Shown: piece after piece, positions 40,593-48,409 of the stretch
How positions within the stretch are numbered: position 1 is the stretch's first letter
Layout of the letters: the number at the start of each line of letters is the position of its first letter
Source of the DNA: CAYWMQ01 sp964459635
Lineage (GTDB): Bacteria > Patescibacteriota > Minisyncoccia > Phycocordibacterales > UBA12088
Assembly (NCBI GenBank): GCA_964459635.1
Contig: CAYWMQ010000004.1
Location: forward strand, 1 to 53,721
Direction: 5' to 3'
Length of the DNA stretch: 53,721 nt
Notes under the pieces: model-generated
What the model was told of the DNA's origin: nothing
Seen by the model: only the letters and a program-made list of their open reading frames with translations
The model's database searches: none
Translations under genes and position numbers: made by a program

Positions 40593-41447
40593 GTACACAA
40601 GGCCCAGCCGCTCCTCTATGAGGCCTTTGAGCTCCATGGCGGCAAGGAGGGCGTTTGTCTCATGTGTCGGCCGCGCAAGCGCGCGGAGCAGCTCATCCCG
40701 GGCAGTCGGGCTGCGCCTGAGTAAGGCCGCCACCTCCGCTTCGTCTTCGGAGAGCGTGACAGACTCGGTGTGCATGTCCGCTTCCGCGATACTCAGTGCT
40801 TCGAGTATGTCCGCGCTCTTGGTAATACAGGCGGCGCCTTTTTTGATGAGCATGTGCGGGCCTACCGATGTGGCGCTTGTGATGGGGCCCGGCACCGCCA
40901 TGACGTCCCTGTTGTACTCGGCGGCGAGACGGCTCGTGATGAGCGTACCGCTCCTTTCCGTTGCCTCTATCACGAGCACAGCGCGGGACATGCCGGCCAT
41001 TATCCTGTTGCGTTGCGGAAAAGATTCCGGGCGTGGCTTCCACAATGGCTCGAACTCTGAAAGTAGTGCTCCACCTGCCGCAAGTATGTCGTGTGCAAGT
41101 GCACGATGCGCGGCAGGGTAGAGTACACGGTCGTCCAGCCCCGAGCCGGGTACCGCCACGGTTGGTAGGCCTGCCCCAAGTGCCGCCTTGTGTGCTATGC
41201 CGTCAATGCCAAGGGCGAGCCCGGACACTATACATACGGGGTAGCCGCGCAGACCGCGTATCAGCGACTCGCATGCAGCGCGCCCATATGAGGTATACTC
41301 GCGGCTGCCTACCACCGCGAGATATGCGTACTGCTCCGGGTCGGGAAGCGTGCCGCGCACGTAGAGTTGTTTCGGCGGGTCCGCTATTTCCGCAAGCGCT
41401 GGAGGGAGTGCGTGGAGCCGACGTACCGGCCAGTTTTCGGGAGACAT
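40584..41447 (-). CDS. dprA: DNA-processing protein DprA
   Basis: A protein of 287 residues. DprA protects incoming single-stranded DNA and loads RecA during natural transformation. The Rossmann-like core has VVGSREYTSYG (about 46-56), IVSGLALGIDGIAHKAAL (about 73-90), TVAVPGSGLD (about 95-104), PRPESFPQRNRIMAGMS (about 138-154) and EATERSGTLITSRLA (about 160-174), all family landmarks. A C-terminal winged-helix domain (about 230-285) is present. The start is set by TATACT 8 nt upstream. Confidence 0.96.
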   Translation of the reverse strand: MSPENWPVRRLHALPPALAEIADPPKQLYVRGTLPDPEQYAYLAVVGSREYTSYGRAACESLIRGLRGYPVCIVSGLALGIDGIAHKAALGAGLPTVAVPGSGLDDRVLYPAAHRALAHDILAAGGALLSEFEPLWKPRPESFPQRNRIMAGMSRAVLVIEATERSGTLITSRLAAEYNRDVMAVPGPITSATSVGPHMLIKKGAACITKSADILEALSIAEADMHTESVTLSEDEAEVAALLRRSPTARDELLRALARPTHETNALLAAMELKGLIEERLGLVYLT

Positions 41448-41455
41448 GGGCTTTC

Positions 41456-41461
41456 AGTATA
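41456..41461 (-). promoter_or_regulatory. -10 box, leaderless start
   Basis: TATACT on the minus strand ends 8 nt before the dprA ATG. Confidence 0.65.
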
Positions 41462-41594
41462 GCGCAGACATCGGGCATGCTACGACCGGGCGGCGTGGAT
41501 TGTGGTGCGTGCGGAAAACATACACGAGGAGACGGAGCGTAGCCGACGTAATGCGCACGCATGCCGCGTGCTTTCTACTTTCTTCATTCTACCT

Positions 41595-41600
41595 TATACT
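41595..41600 (+). promoter_or_regulatory. -10 box, leaderless start
   Basis: TATACT ends 6 nt before the serS ATG at 41607. The preceding TTCTACCT word is the same as before the P-type ATPase gene. Confidence 0.7.
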
Positions 41601-41606
41601 TATCCT

Positions 41607-42899
41607 ATGCTCGACATTGCATTCATTCGCGAGAATAGGGACTTCGTGGCAACTGCCATGCAAAACAAGCGCGCAGAGCCGATCGACTTTGATGCGCTTT
41701 TTGCACTTGATGACGAGCGCACCGCGCTGCGTACCAAGATTTCCGATCTGAATGCTGCGCGCAATGCCGCCGCTCGCGAGCGCAACATAGAGGAAGGTCG
41801 GCGGCTCAAGGAAGAAGCCGCCAGGCTTGAGGCATCGCTTGCGGATGTCTCTAAGCGCTTGCTCCAGGTACTTGACAAGATACCGAACATTCCCTCTGCC
41901 GACACACCCATAGGCCCCGACGAATCAGGCAACAAAGTTGTGCGCCAAGTGGGCGAGCGCCCGGCTTTCCCCTTTACACCCAAGCCTCACTGGGAGCTTG
42001 GTGCCGCACTCGACATTATAGACTCAGAGACAGCGGGCACGGTCTCGGGGGCTCGTTTCACGTATCTCAAGGGCGACCTGGTGCTCCTTCAATTCGCACT
42101 ACTCGATCTAGCGCTGAAGACGTTACTAGATCGTACCACGCTCGCCGACATTGCGTCCCGCGCCGGGCTCTCGGTAGATCCGCGGCCGTTCGTTCCTGTC
42201 CTGCCACCCGTTTTCATGCGTGCCCCTGTGATGCACCGCATGGCCCGGCTCAATCCCATTGAGGATCGTTACTACTACAAGGAAGACGACCTCGTGATGG
42301 TGGGCAGTGCGGAGCACACGCTCGGTCCGCTTCATATGGATCAGATTCTGGATGAAAAGTCATTGCCGCTTAGGTATGTCGGGTACTCTACCGCGTTTCG
42401 ACGCGAGGCCGGTTCATACGGCAAAGACACCAAAGGCATCCTCAGGCAGCACCAGTTCGATAAGGTTGAAATGGAATCCTTCGTGCTTGGTGAGCAGAGC
42501 TATCAGGAGCAGGACTTCTTTGTCGCCATACAGGAACACCTCATGCAAGCGCTCAAGTTGCCGTATCAAGTAGTGCTTGTATGCACCGGAGATATGGGTA
42601 AGCCCGACCATCGGCAGATAGACATTGAGACATGGATGCCCGGCCAGAACACGTACCGCGAGACACACAGTGCAGACCTCGTTACCACCTATCAGTCACG
42701 CCGCCTTAACACGCGCGTGCGTCGCGCAGCCACAAGCAAGGCGGAGCTCGTACATATGAATGATGCCACGGTGTTCGCGATGGGGCGCACGCTCATCGCC
42801 ATCATCGAAAACTATCAGAACGAGGATGGCACCATTCGCGTACCCGAAGTACTGCGGCAGTATGTAGGGAAGGAGGTGGTAGGAAAACGCGAGCAGTGA
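41607..42899 (+). CDS. serS: seryl-tRNA synthetase
   Basis: A protein of 430 residues, normal size. The N-terminal helical arm (about 28-100) that holds tRNA-Ser is followed by the class II core: VGSAEHTLGPLHMDQIL where usual SerRS have TSE, motif 2 YSTAFRREAGSYGKDTKG, then LRQHQFDKVEMESF, the ETHSADLVTTYQSRRLN region and motif 3 with AMGRTLIAIIENYQNEDG. The start is set by the TATACT box, although the frame is open to 41502. A purine word (GTGAGTAGTGGGGAGTGAG) begins at the stop codon. Confidence 0.96.
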   Translation: MLDIAFIRENRDFVATAMQNKRAEPIDFDALFALDDERTALRTKISDLNAARNAAARERNIEEGRRLKEEAARLEASLADVSKRLLQVLDKIPNIPSADTPIGPDESGNKVVRQVGERPAFPFTPKPHWELGAALDIIDSETAGTVSGARFTYLKGDLVLLQFALLDLALKTLLDRTTLADIASRAGLSVDPRPFVPVLPPVFMRAPVMHRMARLNPIEDRYYYKEDDLVMVGSAEHTLGPLHMDQILDEKSLPLRYVGYSTAFRREAGSYGKDTKGILRQHQFDKVEMESFVLGEQSYQEQDFFVAIQEHLMQALKLPYQVVLVCTGDMGKPDHRQIDIETWMPGQNTYRETHSADLVTTYQSRRLNTRVRRAATSKAELVHMNDATVFAMGRTLIAIIENYQNEDGTIRVPEVLRQYVGKEVVGKREQ

Positions 42900-43156
42900 G
42901 TAGTGGGGAGTGAGTACCGGAAGGTGAACTCGTGAGTGCCTGCGAAGCACCAATACACAGATCACAAGCTCCAAAAATACAGCTCAGCTGCGTCAGACGG
43001 TTTTGTTCGTGTTTTTTGATCTAGGGATCGTTTGCCCGCCTCCCGGAGGCAGGGAACTTCCGATCTTGGATTTGTGTTTTCGTTGCCGTACGCTGGTGGT
43101 ATATGCTCCGCGTCCGCCATACATCTCACCGGTAATAGTTGCCCATCCGACACCTC
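42900..43156. other. intergenic region between serS and ftsQ-like gene
   Basis: It starts with a GTGAGTAGTGGGGAGTGAG purine word. AGATCACAAGCTCC (about 42960) and GATCTTGGATTTGTG (about 43065-43079) are weakly mirrored. CGCCTCCCGGAGGC (about 43039-43050 region) is a small palindrome. No gene is supported. Confidence 0.4.
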
Positions 43157-44029
43157 ATGTTCTCCAAGCGCAAATTTCGCACCCCCAAAGCGAGGCGTCG
43201 TGAAAGGCGGCGCAGGCTGCTCTTGAGCGGCACAGCATGCGCTGCGGTACTGGTGCTTGTGGGCTCTGTCGCCTTTGTGATACATATGGACGCGTTGCGC
43301 GTTGCGCGTGTTGAGGTACATGGTGCGCTGCCGGGGCAAGATACGAGACTTGAGCATGAAGCGTGGTCCCGTATACGCGGCACGTACCTGTGGGTGATAC
43401 CGCGGGACAGCATATTTCTCGTTCGCGGTACGTCCGTTGCTGCGGCACTCGTGCTCGCCGACCCACGACTCCGAACAGTGGAAGCGGACCTTGAGCGGAT
43501 GCGCGTGTTGCGTGTGAATGTACTGAACAGAAAGCCGGAGGCGAAGTGGTGCGGTGAGGCAGTGCCCCCGGCGGCATACGGTACAACGTTATCGGATACT
43601 ACCGCCACAAGCGCACCGGTGCGATGGGGTCACTGCTATATCATGGATGAGACGTCCTATATCTATGAGAACGACACAGAGCCACCGCTTGACCTGCCGC
43701 GCTACTACGGCCCGTTAGAGCACGCAGAGCCTATCGGACAGGCGTTCATAGAGAGTACCGAGTATGCAGCAACGGCGCGCCTGCGAGCGGAGCTTGCACG
43801 TGCGGGCTATGTCACTACCGCGATGCTCTTGGTGGATGAAACGCAGTCCGAGCTCTATCTGGAAAACGGCACGCGAGTGCTTATCCGTCGCGGTGCGGCT
43901 GCGGAGGAGGTCTTGCGTGAGCTTTCTGCAGCTACGGGTGCGGAGGCGCTCCGCGATACACGTGACATTGAGTATTTGGACTTGCGGTGGAAGGGCAAGG
44001 CGTACTACCGCTATCGGGACGGCAGCTAA
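43157..44029 (+). CDS. FtsQ-like POTRA-domain divisome protein
   Basis: A protein of 290 residues. A very basic cytoplasmic N-terminus (SKRKFRTPKARRRERRRR), one membrane helix (about 25-45) and an outside region starting with a POTRA-like module (VARVEVHGALPGQ, about 52-64), followed by a beta domain. This is the FtsQ/DivIB layout, and the protein would then belong to the division machinery. Sequence match beyond the layout is weak. The start at 43157 gives the basic N-terminus directly; 43139 is also possible. It is followed by the small membrane protein and the membrane Clp gene. Confidence 0.65.
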   Translation: MFSKRKFRTPKARRRERRRRLLLSGTACAAVLVLVGSVAFVIHMDALRVARVEVHGALPGQDTRLEHEAWSRIRGTYLWVIPRDSIFLVRGTSVAAALVLADPRLRTVEADLERMRVLRVNVLNRKPEAKWCGEAVPPAAYGTTLSDTTATSAPVRWGHCYIMDETSYIYENDTEPPLDLPRYYGPLEHAEPIGQAFIESTEYAATARLRAELARAGYVTTAMLLVDETQSELYLENGTRVLIRRGAAAEEVLRELSAATGAEALRDTRDIEYLDLRWKGKAYYRYRDGS

Positions 44030-44110
44030 GACAGGAGATCAAAGACGAGAAACAGTAGATACAGGTTCGCCGGTCTTGCTTGTTTCTTTTCTCTTGTCTT
44101 TTTTCTTGAT
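44030..44110. repeat. purine/pyrimidine palindrome after the FtsQ-like gene
   Basis: AAGACAGGAGATCAAAGACG (44028-44047) is mirrored imperfectly by CTTGTTTCTTTTCTCTTGTC (44078-44098), followed by TTTTTTCTT. Likely a transcription terminator. Confidence 0.55.
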
Positions 44111-44115
44111 ACGCA

Positions 44116-44124
44116 TGCTATACT
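44116..44124 (+). promoter_or_regulatory. extended -10 box
   Basis: TGC-TATACT (44116-44124) gives a predicted start near 44131 and a leader of about 28 nt before the 44159 gene. No Shine-Dalgarno is evident in it. Confidence 0.55.
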
Positions 44125-44158
44125 TGAGCTACCGGGCCTAGCTGCCTCACATTTTTTC

Positions 44159-44542
44159 ATGGTACCGCTTTTTTTCGAGTACGCGGCGTGGCACTACAGT
44201 CAAGCTCTGGCAGATTACGTACGCGTGTGGTCCAATATTGTCTGGTTTCTGTTTAACTTTTTCTCCATTCCGCTCTTGATGCGGACCTTTTTCTCGCCTT
44301 TCCATCGTTTGGACGAAGGATACCGCAAGGGTTTTTACCCTGAAGACTGGGCCAATACATTTGTCGTTAACTCATTGATGAGGCTCGTGGGCGCTATCGT
44401 GCGGTTTACGCTTATTTTGATGGGTCTCGTCGTCACGACAGCCGCGGGCGTGCTTGGTGCACTGGTTTTTGCCGTCTGGGTGCTGGCACCTGTCATGCTT
44501 GTGGCGCTTGTCGGTTTTGGTCTTACGTACATCGCCATTTGA
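44159..44542 (+). CDS. small membrane protein upstream of the membrane Clp gene
   Basis: A protein of 127 residues with an aromatic, hydrophobic segment near 25-45, a soluble loop with PFHRLDEGYRKGFYPEDWAN (about 47-66) and two more membrane helices (about 72-95 and 98-126). No family name is recognised. The Clp-type gene starts 7 nt after its stop, so the two are co-expressed and the product may be a membrane partner of the AAA+ protein. Confidence 0.75.
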   Translation: MVPLFFEYAAWHYSQALADYVRVWSNIVWFLFNFFSIPLLMRTFFSPFHRLDEGYRKGFYPEDWANTFVVNSLMRLVGAIVRFTLILMGLVVTTAAGVLGALVFAVWVLAPVMLVALVGFGLTYIAI

Positions 44543-44549
44543 CCACCCT

Positions 44550-47018
44550 ATGACGTACCAAGAACTTGAGCGAAGCGTGTATGAATTATATGGGCCGGCG
44601 CTTCGTTTGCGCGCGCTTTTTCCGCGTGCCACGCGCGCGATAGCCGAACAGTGGCTCAACATCGCACTTGGTCTAGTGCTGGCGGGCGTTTTGGTTTTGG
44701 GTGCCATTTCACTCACATCGTTGGGAGGCGGTGCAGGGCACATCTTTGCGCTAGGGGCGCGCAAGCTGTACGGTTTGTTCTTGCTCTTGTTTACAGCTCG
44801 CTTTGTGCTTTCAGCGCTCGAAGCGTTTCACCGGTCCTATTATTTTCGCGGGCTTGCCACGGTGCTCCGCGAGTCGGGATCGGATGCCGCACTCGCCACT
44901 ACATGGGAAGTGGCCACCATTGTGGCTGACACAGACCCTGCCGATGTGACAGCGGGTTTTATGCTGTCAAAGTATGGAGAGGAGGTGCTGTACCGCGCCG
45001 GCGTGGCTCCTGAGCCGTATGAAAAGTTTTTTCACACACGTGCACCCACGCTTACGGCCGGCGCTTTTTATCTGGAGCGTGACAGGGGAGTGACGCTGCC
45101 CACGTATACCAAAAGCTTGGTAAAGCAGGACGCGGCGTTCGCGTCTTTCCTTGCGTCCCAAAACATCACGGCGGATGACGTAACGGCTGCGGCCGGATGG
45201 GTAGAGCGCATGCTGCGTGCGGAGCGATACCGCAAGCGCTGGTGGTCCCGTGACAATCTGGGCCGCATCCCGGGCTTGGGCAAGGGTCTCTCGTACGGCG
45301 AATCCTACCTTATAGAAAAGTACGGCTATGAGATGAACCAAGACCCATCGTGGTTTGACGCTGTGGACAGGGCAAAGTCCGAGGATGATGAAGTGGAAGC
45401 TCTTGAGGCCGTGCTCTCACGCGCGCGCCAAGCCAATGTGCTTCTTGTTGGTGATGACGAGTCGGGAAAGCATGAACGCATAGCACAGCTATACAGAAAG
45501 ATCCTTGAGGGCCACGCGCTCCCGCCAATAGAATCGTGTCGTGTGTTCCGCTTTGACATAGAGGCGGTCATAGCGGCGATGCGGGACAAGGTGCACTTTG
45601 AAGCAGAGCTCCGCCGCGTGCTCCACGGTGCCATTCATGCGGGCGACCTTATCCTTTACATAGACGACCTTACCGCAGCATGCAGCAGCGCGAATGTGTT
45701 GGGCACCGACTTGGTTGACCTTTTGGTACCGTATCTCCAAGCTCGGGACCTGCACATCGTCGCCGGGGCGCGCTCGGAAGGCTACCACAAGACGCTCTCT
45801 CGTGACTCGCGGGTCATGCAGTACTTTGAGCTTGTGCAGATGCACGACATAGACGAGAGTGGCCTGCTTACGGTACTTGAGCAGCGCGCGATCCGCTTGG
45901 AACATGGGTCGCGCATCGCATTTTCGTATCCGGCGCTCAGAGCGGTAGCGCGGCTTGCGAACAGGTATTTTCCGGATGGGGTGATGCCCGACAAGGCTCT
46001 CGACCTCATGGAGGAGCTCGTGCCGCACGCGCTCTCTGCAGGGCACGATGTGGTCTATGCGGCGGATGTGGAAGGGCTCGTGGCGCAAAAGACGGGGGTG
46101 CCACTGGGCACGCCTACCGACGAGGAGCGTGACAAGCTGCTCCGGCTTGAGGCCGTGCTCCATGAGCGTGTGGTCGGTCAAAATGAGGCGGTGGAAGCTG
46201 TGGCGCGCGCTTTGCGCAGGGCTCGCGCGGGAGTGGGTAGCGCCGAGAAGCCCATGGGCTCGTTCTTATTCCTGGGTCCTACCGGTGTGGGTAAAACGGA
46301 AACAGCGAAAGCGCTTGCGTTTGCCCTTTTTAAGGACGAGGACGCGATGATACGTTTCGATATGTCTGAGTATCAGGGACTTGAGGCTCTTTCGACACTG
46401 CTCGGGTCCGCTGATATCGGCGCGCCCGGTCGACTTCCTGTAGCGGTCAAAGAGCGTCCGTATGGCGTGTTGCTCCTTGATGAGTTCGAGAAGTCTGACA
46501 GGACGGTACATGATATCTTCCTGCAGATATTGGATGAGGGTGAGTGTACGGACGCGTTCGGCAAAGCGGTGAATGTGCGCAACCACATCATCATTGCCAC
46601 CACGAATGCGGCAGCCGACCTCGTGTGGAAATGGGAGCGTGAGCCCATACCCGAAGGTGAAAAGAAAGACGCGCTCATTGATGTGCTCGTTTCGCGCGGG
46701 CTGTTCCGCCCGGAGTTTCTCAATCGTTTTGACGACCTCATTCTTTTCCACACACTCAGCGAGGAGCACATCCGCACCATCGCACGCATACAGCTTGAGC
46801 TTTTGGCGAAGCGGCTCGCGGATCGCAATATCAGGCTCGTGATAGACGATGCGCTTGTTCGTGCGGTGGCAAAAGCGGGGTACGATCCGCGCTTTGGGGG
46901 CAGACCCATGCGTCGCATCATCAAAGATAAGGTGGAGCAGGCTGTGGCGGACAGACTCTTGGCAGGTACCCTGAAGCCGGGAGACCATGTAACGCTAACA
47001 CCGGCAGATATTGCATAA
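44550..47018 (+). CDS. membrane-anchored Clp/Hsp100-type AAA+ protein with degenerate D1
   Basis: A protein of 822 residues. Two membrane helices near the N-terminus (about 36-57 and 74-92) replace a soluble adaptor domain. A Clp N-like helical region (about 110-190) follows. D1 (about 270-450) has GDDESGKH in the place of Walker A and IDDL in the place of the Walker B DE, so it probably does not hydrolyse ATP. D2 is intact: GPTGVGKTET (about 575-584), LLLDEFEKS (about 641-649), sensor-1 TTNA, RPEFLNRFD, and the C-terminal small domain with DPRFGGRPMRR. No IGF/IGL loop for ClpP is seen, so it may be an unfoldase or disaggregase at the membrane. The start is 44550; the frame opens at 44454. 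Confidence 0.9.
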   Translation: MTYQELERSVYELYGPALRLRALFPRATRAIAEQWLNIALGLVLAGVLVLGAISLTSLGGGAGHIFALGARKLYGLFLLLFTARFVLSALEAFHRSYYFRGLATVLRESGSDAALATTWEVATIVADTDPADVTAGFMLSKYGEEVLYRAGVAPEPYEKFFHTRAPTLTAGAFYLERDRGVTLPTYTKSLVKQDAAFASFLASQNITADDVTAAAGWVERMLRAERYRKRWWSRDNLGRIPGLGKGLSYGESYLIEKYGYEMNQDPSWFDAVDRAKSEDDEVEALEAVLSRARQANVLLVGDDESGKHERIAQLYRKILEGHALPPIESCRVFRFDIEAVIAAMRDKVHFEAELRRVLHGAIHAGDLILYIDDLTAACSSANVLGTDLVDLLVPYLQARDLHIVAGARSEGYHKTLSRDSRVMQYFELVQMHDIDESGLLTVLEQRAIRLEHGSRIAFSYPALRAVARLANRYFPDGVMPDKALDLMEELVPHALSAGHDVVYAADVEGLVAQKTGVPLGTPTDEERDKLLRLEAVLHERVVGQNEAVEAVARALRRARAGVGSAEKPMGSFLFLGPTGVGKTETAKALAFALFKDEDAMIRFDMSEYQGLEALSTLLGSADIGAPGRLPVAVKERPYGVLLLDEFEKSDRTVHDIFLQILDEGECTDAFGKAVNVRNHIIIATTNAAADLVWKWEREPIPEGEKKDALIDVLVSRGLFRPEFLNRFDDLILFHTLSEEHIRTIARIQLELLAKRLADRNIRLVIDDALVRAVAKAGYDPRFGGRPMRRIIKDKVEQAVADRLLAGTLKPGDHVTLTPADIA

Positions 47019-47025
47019 ACAACAA

Positions 47026-47053
47026 ACGGTGATCGGCCTCTGCCGATCACCGT
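47026..47053. terminator. hairpin terminator, bidirectional
   Basis: ACGGTGATCGG (47026-47036) and CCGATCACCGT (47043-47053) form a perfect 11-bp stem around CCTCTG. The minus-strand tail is T-rich (TTTGTTGTTT). Confidence 0.8.
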
Positions 47054-47067
47054 CCCTTGTGCTCATT

Positions 47068-47235
47068 TTACTTGCACAGTGCGCGTACGCCACTGCGCAA
47101 ACGCAAGAAAAACACCAATGTACAGGAAAGTATCAAGCGTTCAGTGTCGCAACTGCTCCCCGTGTGAGGTGGGTTCATTCGGACAAGCGCTTCCGCAATA
47201 AAATCAAGAAGGGCGCGTCGGAGATAAAAGAACAC
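47068..47235 (-). CDS. possible small orphan protein
   Basis: A frame of 55 residues starting at a GTG, 7 nt after a near-perfect AGAGGAGGT ribosome site on the minus strand. It ends 15 nt before the bidirectional hairpin, whose T-rich side faces this gene. The product has two short hydrophobic stretches (about 9-17 and 37-45) and three Cys. No family is recognised, and no strong promoter is visible; a GATAAT lies about 36 nt before the ribosome site. Support is from the signals, not from the protein. Confidence 0.4.
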   Translation of the reverse strand: MFFYLRRALLDFIAEALVRMNPPHTGSSCDTERLILSCTLVFFLRLRSGVRALCK

Positions 47236-47274
47236 GGTGAAGGGACCTCCTCTGGCATCATCACGACTTTTCGG

Positions 47275-47280
47275 TATTAT
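47275..47280 (+). promoter_or_regulatory. -10 box, leaderless start
   Basis: TATTAT ends 6 nt before the ATG at 47287. An ATG at 47284 is only 3 nt away. Confidence 0.55.
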
Positions 47281-47286
47281 CTCATG

Positions 47287-48315
47287 ATGCAAGGCTTTTG
47301 GCGAAACATGCGGCGGCCTGTTTATGTGCTCGCCCCAATGGCGGACGTGACGGACGCGGCATTCAGGCGTGTCATAGCGCGCTACGGCAAGCCTGACGTG
47401 ATGTGGACGGAGTTTGTCTCGGCGGATGGCCTGTACCATACGCGGGAGAAGCAGAAGCTTTCTGACGAAGAGAACCCGCTTATGCGCGACCTTCTGTACG
47501 ACGAGTCAGAGCGACCCATAGTGGCACAGCTTTTTTCCTCCCACCCGGACATGATGGAGTATGCAGCGGGCTTCGTGCGCGAGCTCGGCTTTGACGGCGT
47601 GGACATCAACATGGGTTGCCCGGACCGCTCGGTCGAAAAGCAGGGTGCCGGTGCCGCGCTTATGAAAAAGCCAGCGCTTGCGCGCGAGCTTATCCGTGCA
47701 GCGAAATGCGGTGCACAGCACATACCGGTGTCTGTGAAAACGCGCATCGGATACAACAGAAACGAGCTGGAGACCTGGCTGCCCGAGCTTCTTGCGGAGG
47801 AGCCTGCGGCGGTGACGGTGCATGCTCGGACACGCAAAGAGATGAGCCTTGTGCCCGCGCGCTGGGAGCATGTGCGTGAGGCGGTGGCGATACGAGACAG
47901 GCTGGGAGCGCAGACTTTGATACTGGGGAACGGCGACTGTGAAAGCATAGCGGATGCCGAGACGCGCGTACGGGAAAGTGGCGCAAACGGCGCTATGCTA
48001 GGTCGCGCTATTTTCGGCAATCCGTGGCTGTTTGCCGATGTTGCCCGTGCGAAGCGCGGAGACAACATCACGCGTCCTGCGAAGCTCCATGCGAAGCAGG
48101 ATCACCTTCCCACGTCCACCAAACTTCGCGTCCTTGTAGAGCATTGTGCGCTTTTTGACGGGCTTTGCGGCCACAAGAGCTTTGCGGTAATGAAAAAGCA
48201 CTTCAAGGCATACGTACAGGGCTTCCCGGGCGCTAAGGAACTGCGCGAAGAGCTTATGGCATGCAATAGTGCCGCTGAGGTGAGTGCGGTCTTGGCACGT
48301 CACAGCACTGAATAG
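47287..48315 (+). CDS. dus: tRNA-dihydrouridine synthase
   Basis: A protein of 342 residues. A flavin enzyme that reduces uridines in the tRNA D-loop or nearby. LAPMADVTDAAFRRVI is the N-terminal barrel signature. The catalytic Cys lies in INMGCPDRSVEKQGAGAAL (about residue 118). Further landmarks are VSVKTRIGYN, VHARTRKEM, GNGDCES and GAMLGRAIFGNPWLF. A C-terminal helical domain covers about 270-342. Which Dus subtype cannot be decided. The start is set by the TATTAT box; the longer frame to 47011 would cross a terminator. Confidence 0.95.
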   Translation: MQGFWRNMRRPVYVLAPMADVTDAAFRRVIARYGKPDVMWTEFVSADGLYHTREKQKLSDEENPLMRDLLYDESERPIVAQLFSSHPDMMEYAAGFVRELGFDGVDINMGCPDRSVEKQGAGAALMKKPALARELIRAAKCGAQHIPVSVKTRIGYNRNELETWLPELLAEEPAAVTVHARTRKEMSLVPARWEHVREAVAIRDRLGAQTLILGNGDCESIADAETRVRESGANGAMLGRAIFGNPWLFADVARAKRGDNITRPAKLHAKQDHLPTSTKLRVLVEHCALFDGLCGHKSFAVMKKHFKAYVQGFPGAKELREELMACNSAAEVSAVLARHSTE

Positions 48316-48348
48316 CCCGGCACGCAAGTACCTTTGCATTTCGTCAAG

Positions 48349-48357
48349 TGCTATAGT
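48349..48357 (+). promoter_or_regulatory. extended -10 promoter of the amidohydrolase gene
   Basis: TGC-TATAGT (48349-48357) with no clear -35. The leader is about 46 nt and carries AGGAGGTG (48399-48406). Confidence 0.6.
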
Positions 48358-48409
48358 ATTTTTTTAGAACATAGCAGACTCTCACTGCAGGGTATTATAG
48401 GAGGTGTAG

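Noticed and set aside
47011..47286. N-terminal extension of the Dus gene
   Set aside because: The extension would cross a perfect 11-bp terminator and the TATTAT box; the barrel signature starts after 47287.
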